Shown here: one piece after another, positions 1-7,679 of the stretch
Position numbering within the stretch: position 1 is the stretch's first letter
How the letters are laid out: each line of letters begins with the position of its first letter
Origin: Selaginella moellendorffii
Lineage: Eukaryota > Streptophyta > Lycopodiopsida > Selaginellales > Selaginellaceae
Length of the DNA stretch: 27,500 nucleotides
NCBI RefSeq assembly: GCF_000143415.4
Contig: NW_003314414.1
Span: 1-27,500 of the forward strand
Direction: 5' to 3'
The notes under the pieces: generated by a model
What the model was told of the DNA's origin: nothing
The model's database searches: none
Seen by the model: the letters and a program-made list of their open reading frames with translations, nothing else
Program-made: the position numbers and the translations under genes

Positions 1-345
1 TGCCACGATTGTGAAACAAGAGGTTCGTTCGTAGTCAGATGAATCAATCAGACACAGAATGCGAGACTCAAATTTCGGTTGTTGCAGGGAAATGTTTCGG
101 AGCCGGAAGCTTTTGTAAAGCAACTTCAGAACGATGGTCGATATTTGAGAGACGTGTGGTGACTCCAGACAGTGCCAAATGGACCTTTGGAGCGCTTGTA
201 AAGAGCGGGATATCAATCAGTCGGTCAGTCGGTCAGTCAGAGGCAAGACTAGATTTTTGTAGATCAGCGTAACCATTTATTCCAGAAGATTTTCGAAGAA
301 ATCCTCTGATTCTGTGATACATAAAATTCAGCATTCGATTGGTTC
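1..345. other. 3' flank of the PsbP-domain gene
   Basis: I see no convincing gene here. The only structured parts are a short TCAG/TCGG iteration near 212-240 and a minus-strand AATAAA at 281-276, about 65 nt beyond the minus-strand stop codon of the PsbP-domain gene, which could be its polyadenylation signal. Short open frames in this stretch have no recognisable composition or domain. Confidence 0.5.
276..281 (-). promoter_or_regulatory. Possible polyadenylation signal (AATAAA)
   Basis: The minus strand reads AATAAA at 281-276, about 65 nt downstream of the PsbP-domain stop codon. Position and sequence fit a polyadenylation signal, but a hexamer this short can occur by chance. Confidence 0.35.
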
Positions 346-890
346 TCAGCCCACTCGAAACGAGTCTTGAATCCTTCGAAGTACCGGCGCATGTTTTCGC
401 CACTGCAGTCCTGCAACCAGGAAATCATCTCACAAACTTATCGAATCGGAATTTACGAAGATCTCACCATTTGCATTGACGGACATGAGGTAAAGCCTGT
501 TCCCAGCAGCAGTCGCAGTGATGAGTATGTGCGGCTCAACTTCGTATTGATAGTAAGTTCTTCCTTCGTATTTCTTCACCTCCATATCTTTGACAGCCCC
601 TTCAACGTTTTTGCCTGTGATTTCCGGCCCAAATGCATAGATCACCTTGTCAGGCGCGCCGATCTCTTCAATCGTCGCATTATCAGCAATTGCTAGATCA
701 TATACAAAAAAATATTTAAAAATGCATGGTAATAAATTTTAAAAAAACTTTAAAAGAAAGAAAAAGAAACCGACTTACTGTCTGAAAATCGCTTCACTGG
801 AGCAACAACTATAGCGATATTCCCTTCTTCAGTGCTTGAAAATCTGAGGTCAATCTCCGTTCCACCCAAATCAGCAATGGAAACTGGAAC
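346..890 (-). CDS. PsbP-domain thylakoid lumen protein, last three exons (5' part missing)
   Basis: Three exons read in frame on the minus strand: 890-779, 692-468 and 410-346 (stop TGA 348-346). Introns are 778-693 (86 nt, phase 1) and 467-411 (57 nt, phase 1), both GT-AG. The joined reading frame contains DLRFSSTEEGNIAIVVAPVK, then IEEIGAPDKV, YAFGPEITG, RTYYQYEVEPHILITATAAG, NRLYLMSVNANG and the end LQWRKHAPVLRRIQDSFRVG. This pattern is characteristic of PsbP-domain (PPD) proteins, relatives of the oxygen-evolving-complex subunit PsbP that act in the thylakoid lumen as assembly or stability factors. Similarity is strongest to the PPD2-like type, but the exact paralogue is uncertain. The upstream exons, including the transit peptide, are not visible: above 890 the sequence is a Penelope-like element, so either that element sits in an intron or the gene is broken. 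Confidence 0.85.
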
Positions 891-892
891 CT

Positions 893-1440
893 GCGAACAA
901 CTACGCCAAGGTTTTTGTCGGCTGGTTTAATCACAATACTATGATCGTGTCGCAGCGCAAGGACTGCATCACGTCTCCATCCTCTTAGAAAAGATCGAGG
1001 TCTTTTACAACAGGAAAGACGTTGGAGAAGGTGCTCTCGAATGCGGGCAACTCGTGACTCCATGTGCCAGGAAGCAGGGGGAGGATCAAAGTTTGGGTTG
1101 GGAACCCGAAACTCTGGTATAAGACTGTTGCTGTCCTTAAACGAATGACGAAGACGGACTGAGCGTTGAAAGTCATCTAAGCATTCCATAATCTTTTTGG
1201 CCGTGAGAGGCACTGGATTAGGAATGAATGAGAGCCCAAGAGCAAGGAGGCCCTTTTCAGCGGCACTCAACATGCGAGAAGACAAATTGTGAACAGCACC
1301 AATCTCCACTCTATTTTCTAGCTGGGAAACTTTTTGATTGCCGGCAAAATGAAGTAAAGCTTCATGCGGGGCAATCAAAGGTAGCCAGAAACTTTTGCCT
1401 TGCCTTTTCTGTCCACAGGCACTGCCGTAACTGGAGAGTG
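893..1440 (-). pseudogene. Penelope-like element reverse transcriptase, N-terminal fragment
   Basis: An open minus-strand frame (outer limits 1837-809) is meaningful from about 1440 down to 893. It reads NLSSRMLSAAEKGLLALG, LSFIPNP, then VRLRHSF, and ends in the block HDHSIVIKPADKNLGVVV. This order (NLS..L...E..LL..GLSF.P.P, then SIVIKPADK...VVV) is the conserved N-terminal region of Penelope-like retroelement reverse transcriptases. The palm with its YxDD catalytic motif and the GIY-YIG endonuclease that would follow are absent: coding similarity stops at the splice acceptor of the PsbP exon (890/891). The product would be inactive. Loss of the 3' part is the opposite of the usual 5' truncation of retroelements and suggests later deletion, recombination or an assembly junction. 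Confidence 0.8.
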
Positions 1441-3768
1441 CGGGCGTTGCTGTGGAGGCGAGTTTCTTCCCAAGCCATAGCGTTGGGTTCGTTCGTGGAG
1501 TGGGGTGTTGTTGTGGTGCTGTGAGGGCTGCATCCCTTGTCCTCTGGGAGGTGAAGGTGGTTTCTGGTTCTGAGTTGGCTGGCGTTGTTGGGCTGCTGGA
1601 GGAGGTCGTGGTGTAGTCTGGCGCCCTCGGCCGCTTGGCCAGTTCGGTTGGGACCGTGGGGGTCGACCGTTTCCTCGAGACTGGCGTTGGCCACCTCTGC
1701 CAGTCATGGCTGGCTGGGAACCAAGCACGGTTGGAGATTGCCGGTGCAAGGGACCCCTTGAAGAAAAACCCGGGGCATCGGAATGGGTGGGAGGAGTCCC
1801 AGTAACCACATTCCGCCCCTGCTCGTTTCCCTGCCATCCATGGGTAACGTCACGTTCACCACTGGGGAGAGAAACCTTGCGTGTCTTTGAAGAGCCTGCT
1901 TCACGTATGTGGAGTGAGGTATCCGTCCTTTGCTGTCGTTTGCCTTGTGATCTGGTGCCTCTGCCAGCATCTTCGTGGTGTTGTCTCGGAATTCCACGCT
2001 CCCTCTCCTTCCACATCTTGTCAAAGCAGCTCTGGACAAGCATCTTAACAGTGTCTTCCTTGGGCAGTGTCTCCGCCTTGGCTCGTGCAGCATCCTCTGC
2101 AGCTTCCCTTTGCTTGCGAGCATTTTCCTTTTTGCTCTCCTCAACTCCATATGCCACTGCTCCAATTGCAGTCGCACGTTGGTATTCAGCTATCAACTGA
2201 TGCTTGCGGGCATTGAGAGTATGTGTGACAGCCTCTCGTTGTGCATTGCCACAAGCCTGCAAAGCACAGTGAACAAAATCATCCATTCGATCATTAAAAC
2301 GTTGAGAGAGTCCATGGTTGATGAGATCCGCAAGGGTAGCAGCCTCAGCCTCTCGTGCCTTGAGCAGAGAATCAAGAAGGTCCTTCAAGTATTGTTCGTG
2401 GATTGCTTTGATGCTGGTATCAAGAAGTTCCTGACCGTGAGAGGTCACCTCAAGCTTTGGCATACGAATGCGAAGGTCTTGAGGGAACTGCTTTTTATCA
2501 CGGAGCTGAGTCAATCTCTTCACAGCCTTGTGAGCTTGATTTAGAGACTTGAGCTCGTTCATGAATTCCTTGATCGAGCATTCAAGGATGGCAGAAAGAG
2601 CCTCATCAAGCCTACCAAGTCCCTCAGTCGAGGAGCTAGTGAGGGCATTGCCAGGGGCAAGGAAAGGTGGCAACTGCTGTGGAAGAGTGTTTCCAGTAGC
2701 AGAAATGCCAGCACTATTCTGCAACACTGTGAAGAGGTCTACCAATCCAGAGAATGGAGTAGATGATGGCACAGCTGGGGATGAAAAAGGTGGTGGGATT
2801 GAAGTTGTTGATGAAAAGAGTGTTGGTAAAGTTGAGGCCATGGAGAAAGGTGGTGTGGTGGAGAAGGTTAATGGAACAGGAGGCGAGATGGAGAAAGTTG
2901 GTGGAGTATGAGGTGTTGTAGCAAAGAGAGGAGGGCTAGTTGTCGATGGAGTAGGTGTATGGATGGTTGTAGTTGTGAGCACAGAGGTACATGCAAGCGT
3001 AGACATGGGTGTATATGCTGGTGCATGTGGTGAGAGTGAGTTTGTTGTAGGCACAGCCATAGGGGATGTAGAGGTGGTCACAGGTGGCACAACGGATCTC
3101 CTAGGCGGCATAGTTGCTACTGGGGCAGTTGCTGGAGACAGAGTGGGCTGCATATCTGTCACTGATGCTACAGTGGACCATGTAGCCGTTGACAGTGGTG
3201 CTGAGACAGGTCGTGAAGCCAAGTGTCGTTCAGCCAAGTGTCGTTCCTCTGTAAGTGCCAGTTCCCTCAAGAATTCAGGAGAAGCTGGAGGAGACTCGGT
3301 CGTGAGTGCATATACTGACGTTTGAGGTGGTAGAGTGCGTGGTAGTGGTGTTGGAACTGACGTTTGAGGTGGTAGAGTGCGTGGTAGTGGTGTTGGAACT
3401 GACGTTTGAGGTGGTAGAGTGCGTGGTAGTGGTGTTGGAACTGACGTTTGAACTGGTAGAGTGCGTGGTAGTGGTGTTGGAACTGACGTTTGAGGTGGTA
3501 GAGTGCGTGGTAGTGGTGTTGGAACTGGTGCAGAGCAGGACGTTTGTATGGTAGTAAGCATTGTAATTGGTATGGAAGACAGCGTTGTATTTGGTGTGGA
3601 GGAAGAAGATGGTATGATACGAGATGAAAGTGTAAATCCGTGAATAGGGGCTGATCCATGAATGGAATTGGATGGTGGAGGATTTGGTGTTTGACGAGAT
3701 GATGAAGCGATGTGAGGAGGTGATGGAGGAGCATTTGCCATAAGAGGAAGAGAACACTGGTCATGCAT
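1375..3768 (-). CDS. Penelope-like element upstream ORF, 797 aa, unknown function
   Basis: A single open frame starts at the ATG at 3768. The first 330 or so residues are Pro/Ser/Thr-rich and include five copies of a 14-residue repeat (VPTPLPRTLPPQTS). The middle (about residues 380-600) looks helical and charged, with Ala-, Glu- and Lys-rich stretches such as ESKKENARKQREAAEDAARA. The last 150 residues are Arg/Gly/Gln/Pro-rich like a nucleic-acid-binding tail. It overlaps the reverse transcriptase frame at 1375-1837 in another register. The A-rich stretch around 1390-1410 could be a frameshift mutation or a programmed frameshift linking the two. By position it is probably the gag/ORF1-like partner of the PLE reverse transcriptase. 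I recognise no named domain, and the composition alone does not prove function. Confidence 0.6.
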   Translation of the reverse strand: MHDQCSLPLMANAPPSPPHIASSSRQTPNPPPSNSIHGSAPIHGFTLSSRIIPSSSSTPNTTLSSIPITMLTTIQTSCSAPVPTPLPRTLPPQTSVPTPLPRTLPVQTSVPTPLPRTLPPQTSVPTPLPRTLPPQTSVPTPLPRTLPPQTSVYALTTESPPASPEFLRELALTEERHLAERHLASRPVSAPLSTATWSTVASVTDMQPTLSPATAPVATMPPRRSVVPPVTTSTSPMAVPTTNSLSPHAPAYTPMSTLACTSVLTTTTIHTPTPSTTSPPLFATTPHTPPTFSISPPVPLTFSTTPPFSMASTLPTLFSSTTSIPPPFSSPAVPSSTPFSGLVDLFTVLQNSAGISATGNTLPQQLPPFLAPGNALTSSSTEGLGRLDEALSAILECSIKEFMNELKSLNQAHKAVKRLTQLRDKKQFPQDLRIRMPKLEVTSHGQELLDTSIKAIHEQYLKDLLDSLLKAREAEAATLADLINHGLSQRFNDRMDDFVHCALQACGNAQREAVTHTLNARKHQLIAEYQRATAIGAVAYGVEESKKENARKQREAAEDAARAKAETLPKEDTVKMLVQSCFDKMWKERERGIPRQHHEDAGRGTRSQGKRQQRTDTSLHIREAGSSKTRKVSLPSGERDVTHGWQGNEQGRNVVTGTPPTHSDAPGFSSRGPLHRQSPTVLGSQPAMTGRGGQRQSRGNGRPPRSQPNWPSGRGRQTTPRPPPAAQQRQPTQNQKPPSPPRGQGMQPSQHHNNTPLHERTQRYGLGRNSPPQQRPHSPVTAVPVDRKGKAKVSGYL
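3315..3530. repeat. 42-bp minisatellite, five copies
   Basis: A 42-bp unit (plus strand begins GACGTTTGAGGTGGTAGAG) is repeated five times with few differences. The unit is 14 codons long, so it stays in frame in the 797-aa minus-strand ORF and encodes the VPTPLPRTLPPQTS repeats. It also creates spurious open frames on the other registers. Confidence 0.9.
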
Positions 3769-3881
3769 TACTCCAGAAGTTGCAGCTGTGTCTTCAATCT
3801 CAATCGGTCCTGGACCAGAGTCCCGGATGAAGTATGAGCGAACGTCCCGGTGAGAGAAATTCGGCCACAGTCCACGATGAA

Positions 3882-3910
3882 CCTAAACCCTAAACCCTAA
3901 ACCCTAAACC
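3882..3910. repeat. Interstitial telomeric tract (CCCTAAA)
   Basis: About four CCCTAAA units on the plus strand (Arabidopsis-type telomere repeat), lying about 115 bp upstream of the start codon of the minus-strand PLE ORF. Confidence 0.9.
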
Positions 3911-4222
3911 GGTGGAGTCACCTTGGAGGCGAGTGACCCATGAGCGACGCCGGGTCATCGTGCTCGAGTTGGACCGCTTGGCTGCGACGACGTCGAGCTA
4001 GATCGACATGGTGTTCGTCTGGCTTGGCATCATTGTGATCGAGTGGAGGAGTGGCGAGGCGAAGCAGGTGGCTTCAAGCTCCGCGGTGGAGTCACCTAGG
4101 AGGCGGACGGCCCAAGAGCAGCGCCGGGCGTTCGCGCTCATAGTTTCACGAGTTTCTTCGAGAGTGCGCTCTCAATGTAGTTTTGATCCCTTTGGGATTG
4201 GGGTAATGTACATATATGTTTA
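3911..4222. other. GC-rich segment between telomeric tracts, no gene recognised
   Basis: This stretch contains two copies of a GGTGGAGTCACC-GGAGGCG motif (near 3910 and 4083) and one short plus-strand open frame (4008-4223, 71 aa) without recognisable features. It lies between telomeric repeats and probably belongs to the same retroelement debris. No domain is visible. Confidence 0.4.
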
Positions 4223-4284
4223 GCGATCTCGCCGGATTGCAACACCACGGGGTGTCTTTGACCCTAAACGCCTAAACGCGCCTA
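4223..4284. repeat. Direct repeat copy A preceding a telomeric tract
   Basis: About 62 bp starting GCGATCTCGCCGGATTGCA and ending in CCTAAACGCGCCTAAA. It is repeated almost exactly at 4549-4612. Both copies lead directly into CCCTAAA arrays, so the pair marks two equivalent junctions between element sequence and telomeric repeats. Confidence 0.9.
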
Positions 4285-4358
4285 AACCCTAAACCCTAAA
4301 ACCCTAAACCCTAAACCCTAAACCTAAACCCCTAAACCCTAAACCCTAAACCCTAAAC
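4285..4358. repeat. Interstitial telomeric tract (CCCTAAA)
   Basis: About ten CCCTAAA units with a few slipped units (CCCTAAAA, CCTAAA). It separates direct repeat copy A from the hammerhead-containing segment. Confidence 0.9.
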
Positions 4359-4374
4359 AGGGTAGACACTAGAC

Positions 4375-4427
4375 GACTACACCCGGCTGATGAGTCCCAA
4401 AAAGGACGAAACCGGTCTCGGGTTGTC
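4375..4427 (+). ncRNA. Type I hammerhead ribozyme motif with palindromic stem III
   Basis: All conserved core elements are present in order. CTGATGA is at 4387-4393. Stem II is GTCC (4394-4397), loop CAAAAA, GGAC (4404-4407). GAAA is at 4408-4411, and the last A begins the self-complementary stem III ACCGGT (4411-4416). C17 is 4417, giving the predicted cleavage site 4417/4418 after GTC. Stem I pairs 4418-4423 (TCGGGT) with 4381-4386 (ACCCGG), with two more pairs beyond a one-base bulge. Because stem III has no loop, folding would need a dimer or tandem transcripts. Minimal type I hammerheads of this kind are known from Penelope-like retroelements, some of which cap telomeres; plant retrozymes usually carry type III forms. 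The setting between CCCTAAA tracts fits the first. Cleavage activity is inferred. Confidence 0.8.
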
Positions 4428-4548
4428 TCTTGTCCTCTCCCTCGCTCACGAATGAATGAAAATTCATTCCCTCGCCTCCTCTACTTGCTCTCGATCACGC
4501 CGTTTCGACAACGGCACACAGAGAATGTGGATTGCACAAAGTGGTGCC

Positions 4549-4612
4549 GCGATCTCGCCGGATTGCAACACCACGGGGTGTCTTTGACCCTAAACGCCTA
4601 AACGCGCCTAAA
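4549..4612. repeat. Direct repeat copy B preceding a telomeric tract
   Basis: Second copy of the repeat at 4223-4284. Just upstream the sequence reads TTGCACAAAG followed by TGGTGCCGCGATC. A TGG start like this could be a tRNA primer-binding site next to an LTR end, but I cannot match it to a specific tRNA. Confidence 0.85.
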
Positions 4613-4675
4613 TCCTAAACCCTAAACCCTAAACCCTAAACCCTAACCCCTAAACCCTAAACCCTAAACCCTAAA
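4613..4675. repeat. Interstitial telomeric tract at the 3' end of a LINE
   Basis: About eight CCCTAAA units (one CCCTAACCC variant). On the minus strand this is a TTTAGGG array attached directly to the end of the LINE 3' tail. Confidence 0.9.
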
Positions 4676-4763
4676 CTAGTCCGACTTTGTGAAATGACTT
4701 GAGAGGTGTAGTCTAGTCCGACTTTGTGAAATGACTTGAGAGGTGTTCTAGTCCGACTTTGTT
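4676..4763 (-). repeat. 35-37 bp tandem repeat in LINE 3' tail
   Basis: Two full copies (starting 4676 and 4713) and a partial third (4748) of a unit starting CTAGTCCGACTTTGTGAAAT on the plus strand. It lies between the stop codon of the minus-strand LINE ORF and a telomeric array, so it forms the end of that element's 3' UTR. Confidence 0.85.
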
Positions 4764-4842
4764 AAACGGGGCTTTTTATTTTCCAGCAAAAAACCAAAAA
4801 ACTGGGCATGGTTTCGTTTGGCACAAAACCAGCAAAGAGCCT

Positions 4843-5490
4843 TTATCTAGAGGAGCCTACAATGGAAGTACCTACAGAAAGGGGGGTTGCTCGTGAACTG
4901 GCGCCCGAAGGTCTTCCTAGATGCGTCACCTGGAACCATTCATCCGGCGGTGTCCACATCGATTCCCGAGTACCTGCCTCCCCTTGCTTCCACAAGAAAT
5001 GCCAGATCTGCGCTTCTTTTTTTGCTCTTTCTGGGCCATTTCTCCCTCCTCTTTTTTCCAGTTGTAGGACACGGGCTGCTGCTGCAGTTATCATTCTAGT
5101 CCACACCCGTGACGCCACCACCCTTGGTCCTTCTTCCCTGTCATTAAAGATTCTGTTGCACCGGGCTTTCCATACTTCCCACATTGTAATTCCTCGCAGT
5201 AGGTCCACTATCTCTGTTGGGATTCCTTCTATGTCTGTTCGAGTTGTGTTAAGCTGGTCAAACCGCGGTGCCCCTTCTTCTCTTGATGTCCATTTCCAAG
5301 AGTCTGTTCCATTTCGCATTCCTGCGGCAGCTTCGCCCCATACTACCGCTTCATACGTGAGGCACACTTGTCTCTGGGAGTGTTGTTGCAGCAACCAGCA
5401 CGTGCTTCTCCACACGTCTTGTGCGCTTTCACATTCCCATAATATATGCCTTTGTGTCTCCCTCGCTCCACATTTGTGCTCTCTACCTCC
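4843..5490 (-). pseudogene. Non-LTR retrotransposon (LINE) C-terminal fragment with zf-RVT-like domain
   Basis: The open minus-strand frame from 5490 to the stop at 4843 begins near KCGARETQRHILWECE, SAQDVWRSTCW, and continues to RGITMWEVWKARCNRIFND. The C..C-type knuckle with H.LWEC and the W..W.ARN/C.R.F pattern is typical of the zf-RVT region that follows the reverse transcriptase in plant non-LTR elements. The reverse transcriptase itself is not readable upstream: the frame is closed by a stop at about 5491-5493. The element is therefore 5'-truncated or broken. Its 3' UTR (4842-4676) ends in a short tandem repeat and then TTTAGGG repeats, suggesting a telomere-targeted or telomere-captured LINE. 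The zf-RVT call is fairly secure; the lineage is not. Confidence 0.7.
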
Positions 5491-5493
5491 TCA

Positions 5494-5815
5494 GCTGTTA
5501 CCTGATTAAGGTTAGGGGGGCCCCGTGCTCCCCCGAGAACACATGACGCAAGTGCCGTCCCCCGGGGCCGATGCTGCCCCGGGGGCGCGGTTTGGAAATC
5601 CAATTTCGAACGGTCGAGGAGATAAATCCTTTGCAGATGACTTAAATAGGGGATGGGGTACTGTAAGTGGCAGAGTAGCCTTGCTGCTACGATCCGCTGA
5701 GGTTCATCCCTCTGTCCCACCGATTTGTCCCACCCACCGAAGGAATAAAACCGAGGGGTACGGCTTTTCCTAGCCCGACAGACCTGGGCAACACGGGCTT
5801 GGGCTCAGGCTCGAG
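5494..5815. other. Sequence without a gene, containing a 40-bp segment also found at 18008
   Basis: GC-rich stretch (CCCCGGGGC palindromes near 5559-5585). Positions 5660-5699 are identical to 18008-18047, the 5' untranslated region of the large plus-strand gene in the giant transposon. No protein similarity is visible. Confidence 0.5.
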
Positions 5816-5821
5816 CGCGTG

Positions 5822-6700
5822 GGGTGAAGTGCTTGACTCCCTGGGGTGAAGTGCTTGTCTCCCTGGGGTGTGGTAGGCCGCAAGCACTGGAAGGATGCGA
5901 GTGGGGGATGCGAGTGTTGGGCAGCCGAGGCTAGACCTTGGGTGCCCAGCTCCACACCCCCAGCTGGACTTCCAGTGCATGTGCGGGCTGCTGCTGGGCT
6001 CCTCCCCGCGTGCACCATGTCGGGGTCGGACTCGGGCTCCATCTCGGACTCGGGTTCCGGCTCGGACATGGACACGTGGGGGTGAAAGCCCAAAGCGCTT
6101 GTCTCCCTGGGGCGTGGTAGGCCGCGAGCACCGGAAGGATAGTGGGGGATGCGAGTGTTGGGCAGCTGAGGTCAGACCTCGGGTGCCCGGCTCCACACCC
6201 CCAGCTGGACTTCCAGTGCATGTGTGGGCTGCTGCTGGGCTCCTCCCCGCGTGCACCATGTCGGGGTCGGACTCGGGTTCCGGCTCGGACATGGACACGT
6301 GGGGGTGAAAGCCCAAAGCGCTTGTCTCCCTGGGGCGTGGTAGGCCGCGAGCACCGGAAGGATAGTGGGGGATGCGAGTGTTGGGCAGCCGAGGTCAGAC
6401 CTCGGGTGCCCGGCTCCACACCCCCTGCTGGACTTCCAGTGCATGTGCGGGCTGCTGCTGGGCTCCTCCCCGCGTGCACCATGTCGGGGTCGGACTCGGG
6501 CTCCATCTCGGACTCGGGTTCCGGCTCGGACATGGACACGTGGGGGTGAAAGCCCAAAGCGCTTGTCTCCCTGGGGCGTGGTAGGCTGCGAGCTCTGGAA
6601 GGATAGTGGGGGATGGGAGTGTGGGCAGCCGAGGTCAGACCTCGGGTGCGCGGCTCCACACCCCCTGCTGGACTTCCAGGGCATGCGCAGGCTCCTGCCT
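5822..6700. repeat. About 220-240 bp tandem subrepeats, rDNA-spacer-like
   Basis: The phrase GTGAAAGCCCAAAGCGCTTG recurs at 6082, 6305 and 6546, with a degenerate start at 5822/5844, giving spacings of about 238, 223 and 241 bp. Units differ mainly by presence or absence of an 18-bp block near TCCATCTCGGACTCGGG. The long reading frames on both strands here are composition artefacts. A diverged copy lies at 9360-9440 and an inverted one at 25829-25907 inside the rDNA, so I read this as intergenic-spacer subrepeat material. Confidence 0.85.
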
Positions 6701-7078
6701 GCTTGGACTTGGGCTTGAAGTCAGGCTCGAGCACGTACTCGGGCTTTTGCTTGGGCTTGCGTTTGGACTTGGCTCCTGCTCACGCTCAAGCTTGAACGCG
6801 GACTGGGACAAATAGCCAAAAGCTGTTGTCCCAGAAAGAGGAGGGACTTTCTTACCTGTAGGATGATGGGTGGGGAGTGGAGGCTGTGTACCCCACATTT
6901 CGCAGCGCGCGTTTTGGGCCCCAAAACGCGGTCTTCGTGAATTGTTGGGGAGGTACCACATGTCCCGCGGGCGTGCTTTTTGGCGCCCAAAAAGAACACG
7001 GGATTGTGGAGGTACGCTGCAGCTTTGGATCAGCTGCCCCACACTATAAGAGTAGGGGGAGTGTGAAATATTTTAGAG
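6701..7078. other. Spacer upstream of 5S rRNA with two perfect hairpins
   Basis: No gene seen. Two palindromes stand out. Positions 6908-6930 have arms CGCGTTTTGG/CCAAAACGCG around a GGC-rich centre. Positions 6972-7000 have arms CTTTTTGG/CCAAAAAG with outer CGTG/CACG pairs. The stretch 7050-7078 (AAATATTTTAGAG) could hold 5S upstream promoter bases. Confidence 0.5.
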
Positions 7079-7191
7079 TGGGTTCAAACCGTGACTATGG
7101 CACTGGATCCCATCAGACCTCCAAAGTTAAGCGTCCTTGGGCTTGAATAGTACTGGGCTGGGTGACCACCCGGGAAGTCCAAGTGACCCCC
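7079..7191 (+). rRNA. 5S ribosomal RNA gene (divergent, possibly a pseudogene)
   Basis: The sequence contains GGATCCCATCAGACCTCC, AGTTAAGCGTCCTTGGGC (A-box region), ATAGTACTGGGCTGGGTGAC (C-box region) and GGGAAGTCC, all in the order and spacing of plant 5S rRNA. The ends GGGTT and GACCC can pair, and a T-run (7194-7204) follows as a pol III terminator. It is about 6-8 nt shorter than the usual 119-121 nt, with the loss in the 5' third, and several conserved positions differ, so it may be a degenerate copy. It lies in the same orientation as the 18S-5.8S-26S fragments downstream, as in linked (L-type) rDNA of bryophytes and streptophyte algae. Confidence 0.85.
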
Positions 7192-7204
7192 TCTTTTTTT
7201 TTTT
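7192..7204 (+). terminator. T-run pol III terminator of 5S
   Basis: CTC followed by about ten T residues directly after the 5S 3' end, as expected for RNA polymerase III termination. Confidence 0.7.
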
Positions 7205-7480
7205 CCTTACAAGTCATTTATTTTTGTAAGATCGCTGTTTTAATATATAAACTTTGAGTATTTTTCCATAGCATATAAGTGTATGGTCCTTAAATACTAC
7301 TTACAATTGTCAATGTAAGGTGTATTTGCCAAATTGTGCCATTAGTTAGTTATTAACTAGGATATAAGTCACAAAGAATGTGTTGTGACTGTCACCACGT
7401 GGCATGGCAAGCAAGTCCAAACATATGTATTTCACATGGCATACAAGGACACTAAACTCCAACTATGAGAACAAGCCAAA
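7205..7480. other. AT-rich spacer, no gene
   Basis: AT-rich sequence with no recognisable coding or RNA content. From about 7390 onward, single CACGTGGCATGG and CACATGGCATAC motifs appear that foreshadow the arrays beyond. Confidence 0.5.
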
Positions 7481-7482
7481 GG

Positions 7483-7672
7483 GCATGCCACGTGTCAATG
7501 TGACACATTGAAAACCATAAAACTCACCAAAGCAAATGCCACGTGTCAATGTGGCACACATTGAAAACCATAAAACTCTGAGCATAAACCAAAGTGCATG
7601 CCATGTGTCCATGTGGCAAACATTGAAAACCATAAAACTCTATGAGATCAAACCAAAGGCCATGCCACGTGT
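7483..7672. repeat. Tandem repeat, about 45-70 bp unit with CACGTGTCAATGTG core
   Basis: Four degenerate copies start at about 7483, 7537, 7598 and 7661 with ATGCCACGTGTCAATGTG and continue with CACATTGAAAACCATAAAAC. Each core holds a CACGTG G-box-like palindrome. Confidence 0.8.
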
Positions 7673-7679
7673 CAAAAAA

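Noticed and set aside
4360-4548. Type III hammerhead or LTR-retrozyme interpretation of the ribozyme segment
   Set aside because: No upstream strand pairs to form a closed stem I next to CTGATGA. The downstream stem I pairing fits type I. A TGG-initial primer-binding-like site at 4542 keeps an LTR origin possible but unproven.
3882-4675. True chromosome end
   Set aside because: Telomeric tracts are short, interrupted and flanked by other sequence on both sides, so they are interstitial.
5687-6734. Overlapping open frames on both strands in the 240-bp subrepeats
   Set aside because: Frames exist on both strands at once, follow GC-rich repeat units and match rDNA-spacer-type sequence.
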